DNA of 64,000 bases from Bin87 sp963663945 (GTDB lineage Bacteria > Chloroflexota > Dehalococcoidia > Lucifugimonadales > UBA3495), in the NCBI GenBank assembly GCA_963663945.1, contig OY760687.1, positions 744,001 through 808,000 on the forward strand. Direction: 5' to 3'. A model generated the notes under the pieces. That model had not been told where the DNA came from. It did not search any database and saw only the letters and a program-made list of their open reading frames with translations. This document shows, piece by piece, positions 43,900-52,700 of this stretch. How positions within the stretch are numbered: the stretch's first letter is position 1; each line of letters opens with the position of its first letter. A program made the position numbers and the translations under genes.

Positions 43900-46020
43900 T
43901 CAAGGGGAAACCGATGCCGTAATCTCCCCCAGCATCCGAACGATGTCCGCTTCGATGCCCTGTATGTCAGCCTCGATATCCTCCAGCGGACGAGGTGGAG
44001 CATACCGGTAGAAGTAGCGGTTGAAATTGATTTCGTACCCGACTATCCCAACCTGTCCGTCCTTAGCATCCCTCTTGGAGTCGTCAATCCAGGCGTCTGG
44101 CACGTGGGGTTTGACTTCACGTTCGAAGAAGGCGTTGACATCCTCCGCCAGAGGTACCCGTTCAGTATCCCGAAGCTCCGGGTCCGGCTCCGGTTTCCCG
44201 TCCTTGTCCACGCAAACGGCTGCGGTTTCGTCGCGCTCCGACAAAGCGTCGAGGATCGCTTTACGCACAGGAGCGGACAGTTTGATCTCGGCGCGCTTCG
44301 ATGCGTCGTCGAGGATGCCTTGAAATGCCTTCCGGTCCTTTACCACCGTCTCCGGAAAGGCGTTCAGCATCTTTCGGAGCGACTCCTGTAGCCGGCGTCC
44401 CTGCGCTGCTTCCTGATCCGCCGCATAACCTCGCTTCTTCGACTTGGCCAGGTTTTGGAAACCCCTTTCGTCTTCAAGCCGCGCGATACGCTCAGGGGTT
44501 GCCTGGAAGTTGAGCCGGAGCGGACGTTCCACCGTGATCTTTCGGAATCCGAAGTGGGTCGTGGGGAAGATGTGGCTTACCACGGCTTTTTCCTCCCCGC
44601 CGTCTCTGGCAGTCTGGCGAGTCTCCCCGTCCCGATAGGAGCCCAAGATTTGCAGGATGTCGTGGGCTTTTTCGGGTGGGATCTGCCGACGCTTGTCGCC
44701 CAGACTTCGAGGCATCGGAGTCCAGAATTCAGAAGCGTCGATGAGCTGCACTTTGTCCCTGCGTTCTGCGCTTTTCCGATTGGTCAGGAGCCAAACGTAG
44801 GTGGCAATGCCGGTGTTGTAGAAGAGTTGCTCGGGTAGAGCAATCAGGGCTTCCAGCAGGTCGTTCTCGAAGATGCAGCGGCGTATCTCACTCTCGCCGC
44901 TGGCGGCGTCTCCGGTAAAAAGGGGCGACCCGTTCATAATGATGGCGATGCGCGAACCGCCTTCCTCCGGGTTCTTGGCGCGGGAGAGCATATGCAACAG
45001 GAACAAAAGTTGGCCGTCGCTGATACGCGGGAGGCCCGGCCCAAATCTGCCGGCAGTGCCCCGGCTGTGCTCTGCGCGTACCGCGCTCTCGTCCCGTTTC
45101 CAGTCCTTCCCGTAGGGCGGATTCGCGATCAGATAATCGAAGGACCTGGCCGCGTGTCGGTCGTTGGAGAGGGTGGTCCCGAAGACGATGCTGTCGGCGT
45201 CCCGGCCTGATGGGTCTTTCATATAAAGGTCTGACTTGGAGACAGCCCAAGTCTCCGGGTTCACCTCCTGGCCAAAGAGGTGAATCTCGGCATCCGGATT
45301 GACCGGACCGGTCAGCAGATTGCCGTTATCTAGGTGGCCGATGTTGATGCGCTCCTTGGCGATGGTCAGCATCCCGCCTGAACCACAGCAAGGGTCATAG
45401 ACAGTCCGCACCACGCCGCTGCCGCCGATTCTGTCTTCATCTCCCGCAAGCATCAGGCCAACCATGAGGTGTACTACGTCGCGGGGTGTAAAGTGCTCAC
45501 CAGGGTTCTCGTTCAGCGCTTCGTTGAATCGGCGGATCAGTTCCTCGAATATGGTGCCCATCGTGGCGTTGTCAATGCGGTCGGGATGAAGGTCCACATT
45601 CCCGAATCTCTCCAGCACTTGGAAGAGCAGGCCGGCCTCGTCGAGCTTGCTGATGGTGTTGTCGAAGTCGAACCTTTCGAGGACCTCGCGCATATTCTGG
45701 CTGAAGCCCGCGATGTAGTTCCTCAAGTTGGCGGCGACGTTGGGGGCGTCCGCCAACAGCAGGTCAAAGTCGTACCTGGAAATATTGTAGAAGGCGAAAC
45801 CAGAAGACCGGCAGAGCTGGCTATGCAAATCCTCCAACCCTCTGCCACGGAGCTCGGCCTGACGCTGAAGCACATCCTCCTTGGTGGGACCGAGCACGCA
45901 GTCAAGCCGCCGTAAGACGGTGAGAGGGAGGATGACATCCTGGTACTTTCCCCTCTTGAAGGTGTCCCGAATCAGGTTCGCGACTCCCCAAATGAAGTTG
46001 ATAATCTCACTGTGGTTCAT
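43900..46020 (-). CDS. hsdM: Type I restriction-modification DNA methyltransferase (HsdM)
   Basis: A 706-residue N6-adenine methyltransferase. The N-terminal helical domain (NHSEIINFIWGVANLIRDTF, VILPLTVLRRLDCVL) is followed by the catalytic domain with the SAM-binding motif I (VYDPCCGSGGMLTIAKE), the NPPY catalytic motif (DYLIANPPYGKDW) and GEHFTPRDVVHLMVGLM. The long C-terminal region includes WIDDSKRDAKDGQVGIVGYE, typical of this HsdM subgroup. The ATG at 46020 is preferred; 28 extra upstream residues are unlike the family. It is the first gene of the restriction block, though hsdS and hsdR lie 3.2 kb further on, after the inserted abiE-TIR genes. Confidence 0.94.
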   Translation of the reverse strand: MNHSEIINFIWGVANLIRDTFKRGKYQDVILPLTVLRRLDCVLGPTKEDVLQRQAELRGRGLEDLHSQLCRSSGFAFYNISRYDFDLLLADAPNVAANLRNYIAGFSQNMREVLERFDFDNTISKLDEAGLLFQVLERFGNVDLHPDRIDNATMGTIFEELIRRFNEALNENPGEHFTPRDVVHLMVGLMLAGDEDRIGGSGVVRTVYDPCCGSGGMLTIAKERINIGHLDNGNLLTGPVNPDAEIHLFGQEVNPETWAVSKSDLYMKDPSGRDADSIVFGTTLSNDRHAARSFDYLIANPPYGKDWKRDESAVRAEHSRGTAGRFGPGLPRISDGQLLFLLHMLSRAKNPEEGGSRIAIIMNGSPLFTGDAASGESEIRRCIFENDLLEALIALPEQLFYNTGIATYVWLLTNRKSAERRDKVQLIDASEFWTPMPRSLGDKRRQIPPEKAHDILQILGSYRDGETRQTARDGGEEKAVVSHIFPTTHFGFRKITVERPLRLNFQATPERIARLEDERGFQNLAKSKKRGYAADQEAAQGRRLQESLRKMLNAFPETVVKDRKAFQGILDDASKRAEIKLSAPVRKAILDALSERDETAAVCVDKDGKPEPDPELRDTERVPLAEDVNAFFEREVKPHVPDAWIDDSKRDAKDGQVGIVGYEINFNRYFYRYAPPRPLEDIEADIQGIEADIVRMLGEITASVSP

Positions 46021-46297
46021 ATTCTCATCACACGGACGACGATAATTCAGTTCAGTCGATGGTGAAATCGGTTCCTCAACTACACCGGCCCTTGTCCTTC
46101 GCATCGGCCAATGGTTTGAGTTCGTAGACGCCCAACGTGGCTATAAGAGGGAAAGACCACGACCCTACGTCGCTACTCTGTACGACCAGGAGGTAGGCCC
46201 AACCCTTGGAGGATGCCTGTATAAGCTCAATATACCAGAGCGGTCCAGACCGGGCATTGGACTGGTTCCCCCGGCACGCGCGGGGATAGACCATCTA

Positions 46298-47266
46298 TTA
46301 TAGGTACCTGAGTGCCGACCCGGCGGTTTCGCCGCGGGTGTAGCGGCCGACCATGCCGCCGCCCTGTTTCCAGCGGCCCTGGCGTTCGATCTCGTGGGTG
46401 GGGGCGCCGTTCTGAGCCATGCGCCTTGCCATGCCCACGCGCCCGCTGTGGCCGCTGAAGAACTCCCAGTTCTCCAGCCCCGCGGCCCGGGCGATGGCCT
46501 TCACACGCCGGGCGATCTGGGACTCCGACAGCCCGAACACTTTCTCATCACCGCCGACCCCCGCCGGCCGGATGGCGTCCATAGCCTGCATGGCGGCGGG
46601 GGTGATGGCGACGGTGGCGCCCTGGGCCTCGGCGTCGGTCTTCGAACGGATTACGGTGATGCGACCCGAGCCGTCCTCCCAGCGCTGCACGTCGCCCCAG
46701 GTCAGAGACGAAGCCTCGGAGCGCCGCAGCCCCGAGTCGGAGAGCACGGCCACCAGGGCCAGGTCGAACTTGGCTCTTTCCGCCGCCTGCTCCGCTGTCT
46801 CGACGCCGCGGCCGCGTTTGCGGGGCTGGACGGCGGTGAGCCGGATCACGGCGAGCACGTCGGCGGTGAGGGCGCCGGACTGGCGCTGGGGTTTCGAGAG
46901 ACGCCTGCCCCATCCTTTCAGAGAGGCGCGCACGCCCGGGTCCCGACAGGGTGATTCCAGCTTCGCCCACTCGTGGGCCTTCGAGATTGCCGACGCGGCC
47001 AGGCGCAGGGTGGCGATCGAAGCGCCGGATTTCGCGCGGGCGGCCAGATAGCGGGCCACGGTGAGTGGCTCGGCGGGCAGGGACTTGAGGCCCACCTCGT
47101 CGCACCAGCCGTTGAAGATGCGCCACTGGGTCCCGTAGGTGCGGCGGGTGTTGTCGGCGAGGACCGACTCCAGAGACGAAGCCACACCCCGGTCCGCGGC
47201 CCGCAGCGCCGGCCCTGACGGGGTCTGCTGGGGAACTATCTGCGAATGGCTGGCGGCGGTGGTCAT
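46298..47266 (-). CDS. Tyrosine recombinase (phage-type integrase)
   Basis: A 322-residue site-specific recombinase. The N-terminal core-binding domain reads DNTRRTYGTQWRIFNGWCDE...AARAKSGASIATLRLAASA. The catalytic domain shows the Arg in LSDSGLRRSEASSLTW, HSGRVGMARRM (H-x-x-R), GRWKQGGGMVGRY (His/Trp position and catalytic Tyr) and TRGE. The start at 47266 has GGAG upstream. It lies at one edge of the defence block, downstream of a nucleotidyltransferase gene, and may have carried part of this island. No attachment site was identified. Confidence 0.88.
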   Translation of the reverse strand: MTTAASHSQIVPQQTPSGPALRAADRGVASSLESVLADNTRRTYGTQWRIFNGWCDEVGLKSLPAEPLTVARYLAARAKSGASIATLRLAASAISKAHEWAKLESPCRDPGVRASLKGWGRRLSKPQRQSGALTADVLAVIRLTAVQPRKRGRGVETAEQAAERAKFDLALVAVLSDSGLRRSEASSLTWGDVQRWEDGSGRITVIRSKTDAEAQGATVAITPAAMQAMDAIRPAGVGGDEKVFGLSESQIARRVKAIARAAGLENWEFFSGHSGRVGMARRMAQNGAPTHEIERQGRWKQGGGMVGRYTRGETAGSALRYL

Positions 47267-47321
47267 GACGGCTCCGTTGCAATGAGAAGGGGAACGGCTT
47301 ATCGGCGCGGGGCGATGCGGT

Positions 47322-48236
47322 TCATGGTTCAGGGACGGACCTTTCATGAACAGCGTGCGGGTCGTACCCGCTGAGCTGGCGGATGCGTTCCCACAGGGCG
47401 CCCCGGTCGATTTCCAGATCACGCCACATGGCGGGCACGTCCGCAACGGGATCGGTCACCACCACCTCGCACCCGCAGCCGGAGTATTGGTCAATCTGGG
47501 CAAGGTCGCTCTGGAACTCGTGGCTCCAGCCGGCGTCGTGCCGGGCGATTGCCGCGGCCATCTCCGCCACCGAGTCCCGGGGATAGATCACGCCCAGGAT
47601 GGAGAGCAGCGCCGCGCCCGAGTTCCACAGCAGCCCGTGAGCGTTTCGCCCGGGTATGGCGTTCAGAGCCAGGCTGCGACGAGGTTGATCGAGCCAGTAC
47701 CCGCGCAGATGGCCCAAATCCAGGGCGTCCGAGGACGCCCTGCGCAGCCTTTCCAGGGTTACCAGCTCCCACTCGTTGGAGACGTCGCCGTCGTGGCGGA
47801 AGGCGGTTGCGTCCCGGGGATCCCTGGTGAAGATGCATCCCTCCCGGGCGGCCCGGGCGATGACGTGGTTCCGGGTGCGGCGGCCGGCGTGGTAATGCTG
47901 CGGGGTCTCGACCATCAGCCCGTCCGCCACGCCGTGATGGGGGCTATCGTAATCGCCGTGGCCCGGGTAGTGTCGCTCCCTAAGCTCAGCCAGAACCCGT
48001 CCGAGGACCTTCCTGCGGTCATCCTCGGCGGCGGCGGCGGCGGGATGGATGATGATCAGGTCGAGATCGGATTGCTCATCCCAGCCGCCGGCGGCCCGGG
48101 AGCCGAATAGTACGACGGCCTGGGCGTCGGTGTTCGCCGCCAGGTCCCGGCAGAGATCAAAAGCGGCCGGGTCGGGACTCGGGTGGACCAAGGCCGGCAT
48201 CTGGTCGCCGATGCGGTGTCGTCTCACCGGCGGCAT
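47322..48236 (-). CDS. Nucleotidyltransferase with C-terminal HEPN-like helical domain
   Basis: A 304-residue protein. The N-terminus is a minimal nucleotidyltransferase: AQAVVLFGSRAAGGWDEQSD followed by LDLIII, giving the GSRAxG...DxD signature. The second half is helical (NEWELVTLERLRRASSDALD, LWNSGAALLSILGV), like HEPN or uptake-hydrogenase-type helical domains found with such enzymes. Split MNT-HEPN pairs act as toxin-antitoxin systems in which the enzyme AMPylates the HEPN RNase; here both parts are in one chain. The start at 48236 has GGAG upstream. It ends 55 bases before the integrase start. Confidence 0.7.
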   Translation of the reverse strand: MPPVRRHRIGDQMPALVHPSPDPAAFDLCRDLAANTDAQAVVLFGSRAAGGWDEQSDLDLIIIHPAAAAAEDDRRKVLGRVLAELRERHYPGHGDYDSPHHGVADGLMVETPQHYHAGRRTRNHVIARAAREGCIFTRDPRDATAFRHDGDVSNEWELVTLERLRRASSDALDLGHLRGYWLDQPRRSLALNAIPGRNAHGLLWNSGAALLSILGVIYPRDSVAEMAAAIARHDAGWSHEFQSDLAQIDQYSGCGCEVVVTDPVADVPAMWRDLEIDRGALWERIRQLSGYDPHAVHERSVPEP

Positions 48237-48647
48237 GGCGTAGTCTCCGGCCGGCCGGCGCGGCGGCGGCAATGGACCTGGTGGTGGTCGAGGACATTGG
48301 TCACGGTCGGGTCTCCGGAGGCGGGGTTGCGGTGGCGATTTGGGCGGGCGAAAGATGCGCGATAACCGTAATTATCGCGCGGCGAACGGGCGTGCGCAAG
48401 ACCGGGGCAAGACGACGTTTTCACCGTCGTTTGCCTGACCACGGACGGGCCTGACACCGGTCCCGGGACGAACCGAACCGCCGCAGGTATCCGGTCCTGC
48501 TGCGTGACACCCTCCGGGGCGCACCGGCGACGAAACCACAGGTGTCCATTCCAATGGTATGAATTCCAATGGGTTCCATACCAACCCAATGGAATGGATA
48601 GGTAGCCAATGCACTGGAGTCCATGGCATCACAATCGATACCACTGC
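48237..48647. other. Intergenic region with ATTCCAATGG palindrome array
   Basis: About 410 bases between the nucleotidyltransferase gene and IS21 copy 2. No gene is seen; the palindromic array at 48548-48595 is listed separately. Confidence 0.4.
48548..48595. repeat. ATTCCAATGG repeat/palindrome array
   Basis: ATTCCAATGG occurs at 48548-48557 and again, 15 bases on, at 48563 as ATTCCAATGGGTT. After CCATACC this is followed by its perfect reverse complement AACCCAATGGAAT (48583-48595). The 13-bp stem and extra direct copy look like a protein-binding or recombination site. It lies ~310 bases upstream of the nucleotidyltransferase/integrase pair and ~50 bases from IS21 copy 2. Confidence 0.5.
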
Positions 48648-48733
48648 TGATAGACGACAATAAGGAATGCCTCTTGCGCCGACTATTCTTGCCGGTTGGG
48701 ATGGTGTAAATCGTCCGGCACGGAGGTGCCGGA

Positions 48734-50236
48734 TTGATCAAGGACCGACAAGTCAGACTTTTGAGGCAAAAACGTATGGAAGGAAAAACACAGGAGACGG
48801 CGGCCGCCATGTCTGGGATGAGCGTGCGCTCGGCGCGCAAATGGCAGAGTGGCCCGTTGCCGTCGGAGACCAAACCGGAGCGCTGGTGGCGCACTCGGTC
48901 CGATCCCTTCGACGGGGTGTGGGAAGAGGAGATTGAGCCACTGCTGCGGGACGACCCCAAGGGCAAGCTGAAGGCAACGACGATTATCGAATGGCTGGAG
49001 GAGCAGCATCCCGGCCAGTTCAGCACCTCCCAGCTGCGCACGCTGCAACGACGATTACAGGACTGGCGGGCGCTGAATGGTCCGGACCAGGAGGTGTACT
49101 TCCCCCAGGAGCATCCGCCGGGACGGGAGGCCCAGTTTGATTTCACCCACTGCAGCGCCCTGGGAGTGACCGTCGCCGGTGAGCCCTACCCCCACCTGCT
49201 GTTTCAGCTGATCCTCAGCCACTCGGGCTGGCGCTACGCGGAGGTCGCCGCCGGCGAGACCTTCCTGGCCCTCAAGCAGGGATTACAGAATGCGCTCTGG
49301 GCCCTGGGCGGCGTACCGGAGGTGGTGCGTTCCGACAATACCTCTGCTGCCACCCACGAGATGAAACGCAGCCGAGGCCGGGCGCTAAACGACAATTACG
49401 CCGCCCTGCTGGACCACTACGGTGTCCGATCCACCCGCATCAATCCTGGCAAGAGCCATGAAAACGGCGTCGCCGAGCACGCCCACTACCGTTTGAAAGA
49501 CGCCGTGGACCAGGCCCTCATCCTGCGCGGCAGCCGCGATTTCCACACCGCCGACGACTACGCCGGTTTCGTCCGGAAGATGGTGGAGAAGCGCAATCGC
49601 CTGGTGCGGGGGAAGCTGGAGCAGGAAATGGCTTGCCTAAGACCCCTGCCGCCAGCCCCCATGCCGGAATACGCCAACTACCAGTCCAAGGTGCGCCGGT
49701 GGAGTACCATCCAGGTGGCGGGACGCAGCTACAGCGTCCCGTCCCGGCTCATTGGCAAGGTGGTACAGATCCGCCTCTATTCCGACCACGTGGAAGTGTA
49801 CTACAAGGGCCACTTTGTGGAACGAATGGCGCGCGTGCACGGTGATGGGGAAGTAAACGTCAATTACCGCCACGTCATCAATTCCCTGGTGCGCAAGCCC
49901 GGAGCATTCGCCCGGTACCGGTTCAGGGAGCAGCTGTTTCCCACCTTGCGCTTCCGGCTCACCTACGACGCGCTCAGGCAGTGGCGTGGGGAGCGCGCCG
50001 ACGTGGAGTACGTGCGCATCCTGCACCTGGCGGCCACCACCATGGAGGTCATGGTGGACAGCGCCCTGTCGCTGCTGCTGGAGACCGGTCAGCCCTTCGA
50101 CTACGCCGAGGTGCGGGAACTGGCCGAGCCCAGGGTGCCCCAGGCTCCGGTGCTGGTCCTCTCTGGGAAGCCGGACCTGAAGATCTACGACGGTCTGCTC
50201 ACGAGCAGTACGGCCATGGTGGGGGTGTGCGCATGA
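48734..50236 (+). CDS. istA: IS21 transposase IstA (copy 2)
   Basis: Identical in translation to the istA of copy 1: TTG start with GGAGG upstream, HTH, WWRTRSDPFDGVW module, and DDE core (FDFTH, RSDNTS, NGVAEHAHY). Intact. Confidence 0.95.
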   Translation: MIKDRQVRLLRQKRMEGKTQETAAAMSGMSVRSARKWQSGPLPSETKPERWWRTRSDPFDGVWEEEIEPLLRDDPKGKLKATTIIEWLEEQHPGQFSTSQLRTLQRRLQDWRALNGPDQEVYFPQEHPPGREAQFDFTHCSALGVTVAGEPYPHLLFQLILSHSGWRYAEVAAGETFLALKQGLQNALWALGGVPEVVRSDNTSAATHEMKRSRGRALNDNYAALLDHYGVRSTRINPGKSHENGVAEHAHYRLKDAVDQALILRGSRDFHTADDYAGFVRKMVEKRNRLVRGKLEQEMACLRPLPPAPMPEYANYQSKVRRWSTIQVAGRSYSVPSRLIGKVVQIRLYSDHVEVYYKGHFVERMARVHGDGEVNVNYRHVINSLVRKPGAFARYRFREQLFPTLRFRLTYDALRQWRGERADVEYVRILHLAATTMEVMVDSALSLLLETGQPFDYAEVRELAEPRVPQAPVLVLSGKPDLKIYDGLLTSSTAMVGVCA

Positions 50237-51024
50237 TGGACACCCCCACCAGCGTGATCCAGGAGCGCATCGGCGAGCTATGCCGCGAATTCAAGCTGCC
50301 CACCATGGGCGCTCAGTCGGTGGCCCGTTTCACTGAGGCTGGCCACGGCGAGGCCCTGTCCACCTTCCTGGAGGTGCTGGAGCAGGAGGCCGAGGATCGC
50401 CGCCACCGGCGCATCAACCGGCTGCGTCAGGCGTCCCGGCTGCCCTCGGGCAAGACCTGGGAGACCTTCGAGCATCACCGGATGCCCCTGACTCTTCGTC
50501 AACAGATGGACCATCTGGCCCAGGGCAGTTTCGTGGAACACGGCGTCAACGTGCTGGCCTTCGGGCTCCCCGGCACCGGCAAGACCCACGCCCTATGCGC
50601 TCTGGGCCACCGCCTGGTGGAAGCCGGACACTCCGTCCTCTTCGCTCCAGCCTACCGCCTGGTGCAGGACCTCCTCGCCGCCAAGCGCGACTTCGACCTG
50701 CCCCGACAACTGCGCAAGCTGGACAACTTCGACTTCCTCCTCCTGGACGATCTCGGCTACCTGCCCCAGGGGGCCGAGGAGTCCGAGGTCCTCTTCACCC
50801 TCATCGCCGAACGCTACGAACGCCGGTCCCTGGGCATCACGTCCAACCTGGTCTTCTCCGAGTGGGAGCGCATCTTCGCCAACCCCATGGCTACCGCCGC
50901 AGCGATTGACCGGGTGGTCCACCACTCCGTCATCCTGGAATTCGACGTCCCCAGCTACCGGACTGACGCAGCACAGCAACGCGGCGAGACTGCTGCGGCC
51001 GAGGAGGTGAACCGGCAAAACTAA
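50233..51024 (+). CDS. istB: IS21 helper ATPase IstB (copy 2)
   Basis: Identical in translation to the istB of copy 1, with Walker A GLPGTGKTH and Walker B LLLDDLGYLP. It overlaps the istA stop by four bases. Intact. Confidence 0.95.
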   Translation: MMDTPTSVIQERIGELCREFKLPTMGAQSVARFTEAGHGEALSTFLEVLEQEAEDRRHRRINRLRQASRLPSGKTWETFEHHRMPLTLRQQMDHLAQGSFVEHGVNVLAFGLPGTGKTHALCALGHRLVEAGHSVLFAPAYRLVQDLLAAKRDFDLPRQLRKLDNFDFLLLDDLGYLPQGAEESEVLFTLIAERYERRSLGITSNLVFSEWERIFANPMATAAAIDRVVHHSVILEFDVPSYRTDAAQQRGETAAAEEVNRQN

Positions 51025-51062
51025 TCGACGATAAATCGGCAAGAATGGTTGACGCGGGACAC

Positions 51063-52118
51063 CGGATGACGACAACGGGCAGCCGGTTGCCTTGCGGGAC
51101 CTCAGCGCCCCGAATTCCCGCGCTTCGCGATCTCCGGCGGCCCTGGAGGCCACGGACGACAAATGCCCAACGGGAGCGTCGGGAGGCCTATCCGTGGCTC
51201 CAGCGCGGCTTTCTGCCTAACGCCCGCACACCGAAGACTCCGCCGTGCGACACCAACAGCGATGCCACAGTTCCGTTACCGCCGCAACCGAGCCCAGCCT
51301 AGTGACGCCTACCGCGTCCAATCAGCCACGCAGAGGCCCGTTCTGCGCACAGCACAGGGGGGCACCGGACCCGTTGGAGGTGCACACAGCGGCTCCAGCG
51401 CGGAAACTAGGGCACTCTGGCGGAGTCTGGCAACGCATCAGCGACTACCGGCGTAGGTCCCATCACCGACAGCGAACCACCGCAAGCGCTGACCAACTGC
51501 GACGCCGGCCGCCGCTGACGGAGCGGCCAGGTTCGTTATCGGTACGAAATGCCTCTAATTTCCGCCAGCCAGCCGCCCGGACGGCCGCCGGCGGCGTTGC
51601 TGGCAATTTTTTCCCGCCATCGGAGCCGAAAGGCCCCTACAGGCGCTGGGACGCCGCTCGGGAATACCCTGTCTCCTAATCAACGCACAATGCGACCGAC
51701 GCCGACAGCCCCCGCCGGATCCAGAGCCTGATTACTGTCGTGAAGATCGGCCCCTCCCCGAGCTGTTGTCGTGGTACTGACAGGAACGCTATGCTACTAG
51801 GGGAAAAGCCGAATGTCTGCTTCAACCCTTATACACCGCAGTGAGTTGGCCTGCTAAACTGCGCGGGAATCATCGTTTGGTGGTACGCAACCACAATCCC
51901 GGAGCAGCGCGACGATAAGTCTCAGGGATAACTTGCGTTTGTCTGTAGGGAACACCAGCGACAGCTGCCAGCAGGATACCGAGAATGAGCGAAAACACGC
52001 TGAGTGGAGCAGCAGCAAAGATTTCAGACAGGCGGATGCCGAAACCCCACCCAGAAGGGAAGCACTGTAGCCGTCGACGCCAAACACTTGAGCGCCACCG
52101 ATAGCAGGAGAAAGGGAC
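51063..52118. other. About 1 kb without a recognisable gene
   Basis: Between IS21 copy 2 and the nucleotidyltransferase-like unit. Frames present are short, Arg/Pro-rich and protein-unlike. The region is probably decayed DNA, with the promoter of the downstream unit near its end. Confidence 0.45.
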
Positions 52119-52700
52119 GTGACCATCCCAGAATGGGACTCCGATGGGCTTATACCTCCCATTCGCCCTGGCACGCAGGAAGAAGACGAAACCGAATCAA
52201 CCATCAGATCTCCGTACGAAGCCACCGTTGAACAACTGGTGGACCGGTTTGCGATCAGCCAAGAGAGGGCCATTTTGATGCTCGGGTTCCTCGATTACAG
52301 GGCCGCTCTTTACCAAGTTGGCATCACCAGCGGATTCCAATGGGTCAACGGCAGTTTCGTGGAAGAAATTGAGCTCTCACAAGAAGACCCTCACGTACCG
52401 AACGACATAGACGTGGTGACGTTTTATTACCCTTCTGACGCCGAGGATTGGCAAGTCAATCCGCTGTTCTACCCGCCGGAAACTAAGGACAAATTTCGCG
52501 TCGACGCCCGTCGTATTAGATTGGGAACGCCTCTGACCGAAGCGACAGTATTAGACATTGCCTACTTCTACGGGCTGTGGTCGCACACGCGAATCGACTG
52601 GTTTTGGAAGGGATTCGTCCACGTCGCCTTGGACCCAGAGCAGGACGACTTCGCCCGCCGTCTCTTGGAAGATCAACTCCGAAATATGGAGCCCACATGA
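52119..52700 (+). CDS. Nucleotidyltransferase-like protein (DUF6932-type)
   Basis: A 193-residue protein. The GTG start at 52119 has CAGGAG eight bases upstream. The N-terminus TIPEWDSDGLIPPIRPGTQE is typical of a family I associate with DUF6932. A minimal nucleotidyltransferase-like signature follows (GFQWVNGSFVEEIELSQEDP, then PNDIDVVTFYYP), with Gly-Ser and an Asp-x-Asp pair. The rest is helical (LDIAYFYGLWSHTRIDWFWK). The stop overlaps the next start by four bases. Such two-gene units occur in defence islands and may be toxin-antitoxin-like, but that is inference. Confidence 0.65.
   Translation: MTIPEWDSDGLIPPIRPGTQEEDETESTIRSPYEATVEQLVDRFAISQERAILMLGFLDYRAALYQVGITSGFQWVNGSFVEEIELSQEDPHVPNDIDVVTFYYPSDAEDWQVNPLFYPPETKDKFRVDARRIRLGTPLTEATVLDIAYFYGLWSHTRIDWFWKGFVHVALDPEQDDFARRLLEDQLRNMEPT

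Larger units (their letters stand above)
48648..51062 (+). mobile_element. IS21-family insertion sequence, copy 2
   Basis: The same 2,415 bases as copy 1, in the same orientation; no difference was noticed in a line-by-line comparison. The left flank ends CCACTGC and the right flank begins CGGATG, with no clear target duplication. Confidence 0.9.
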
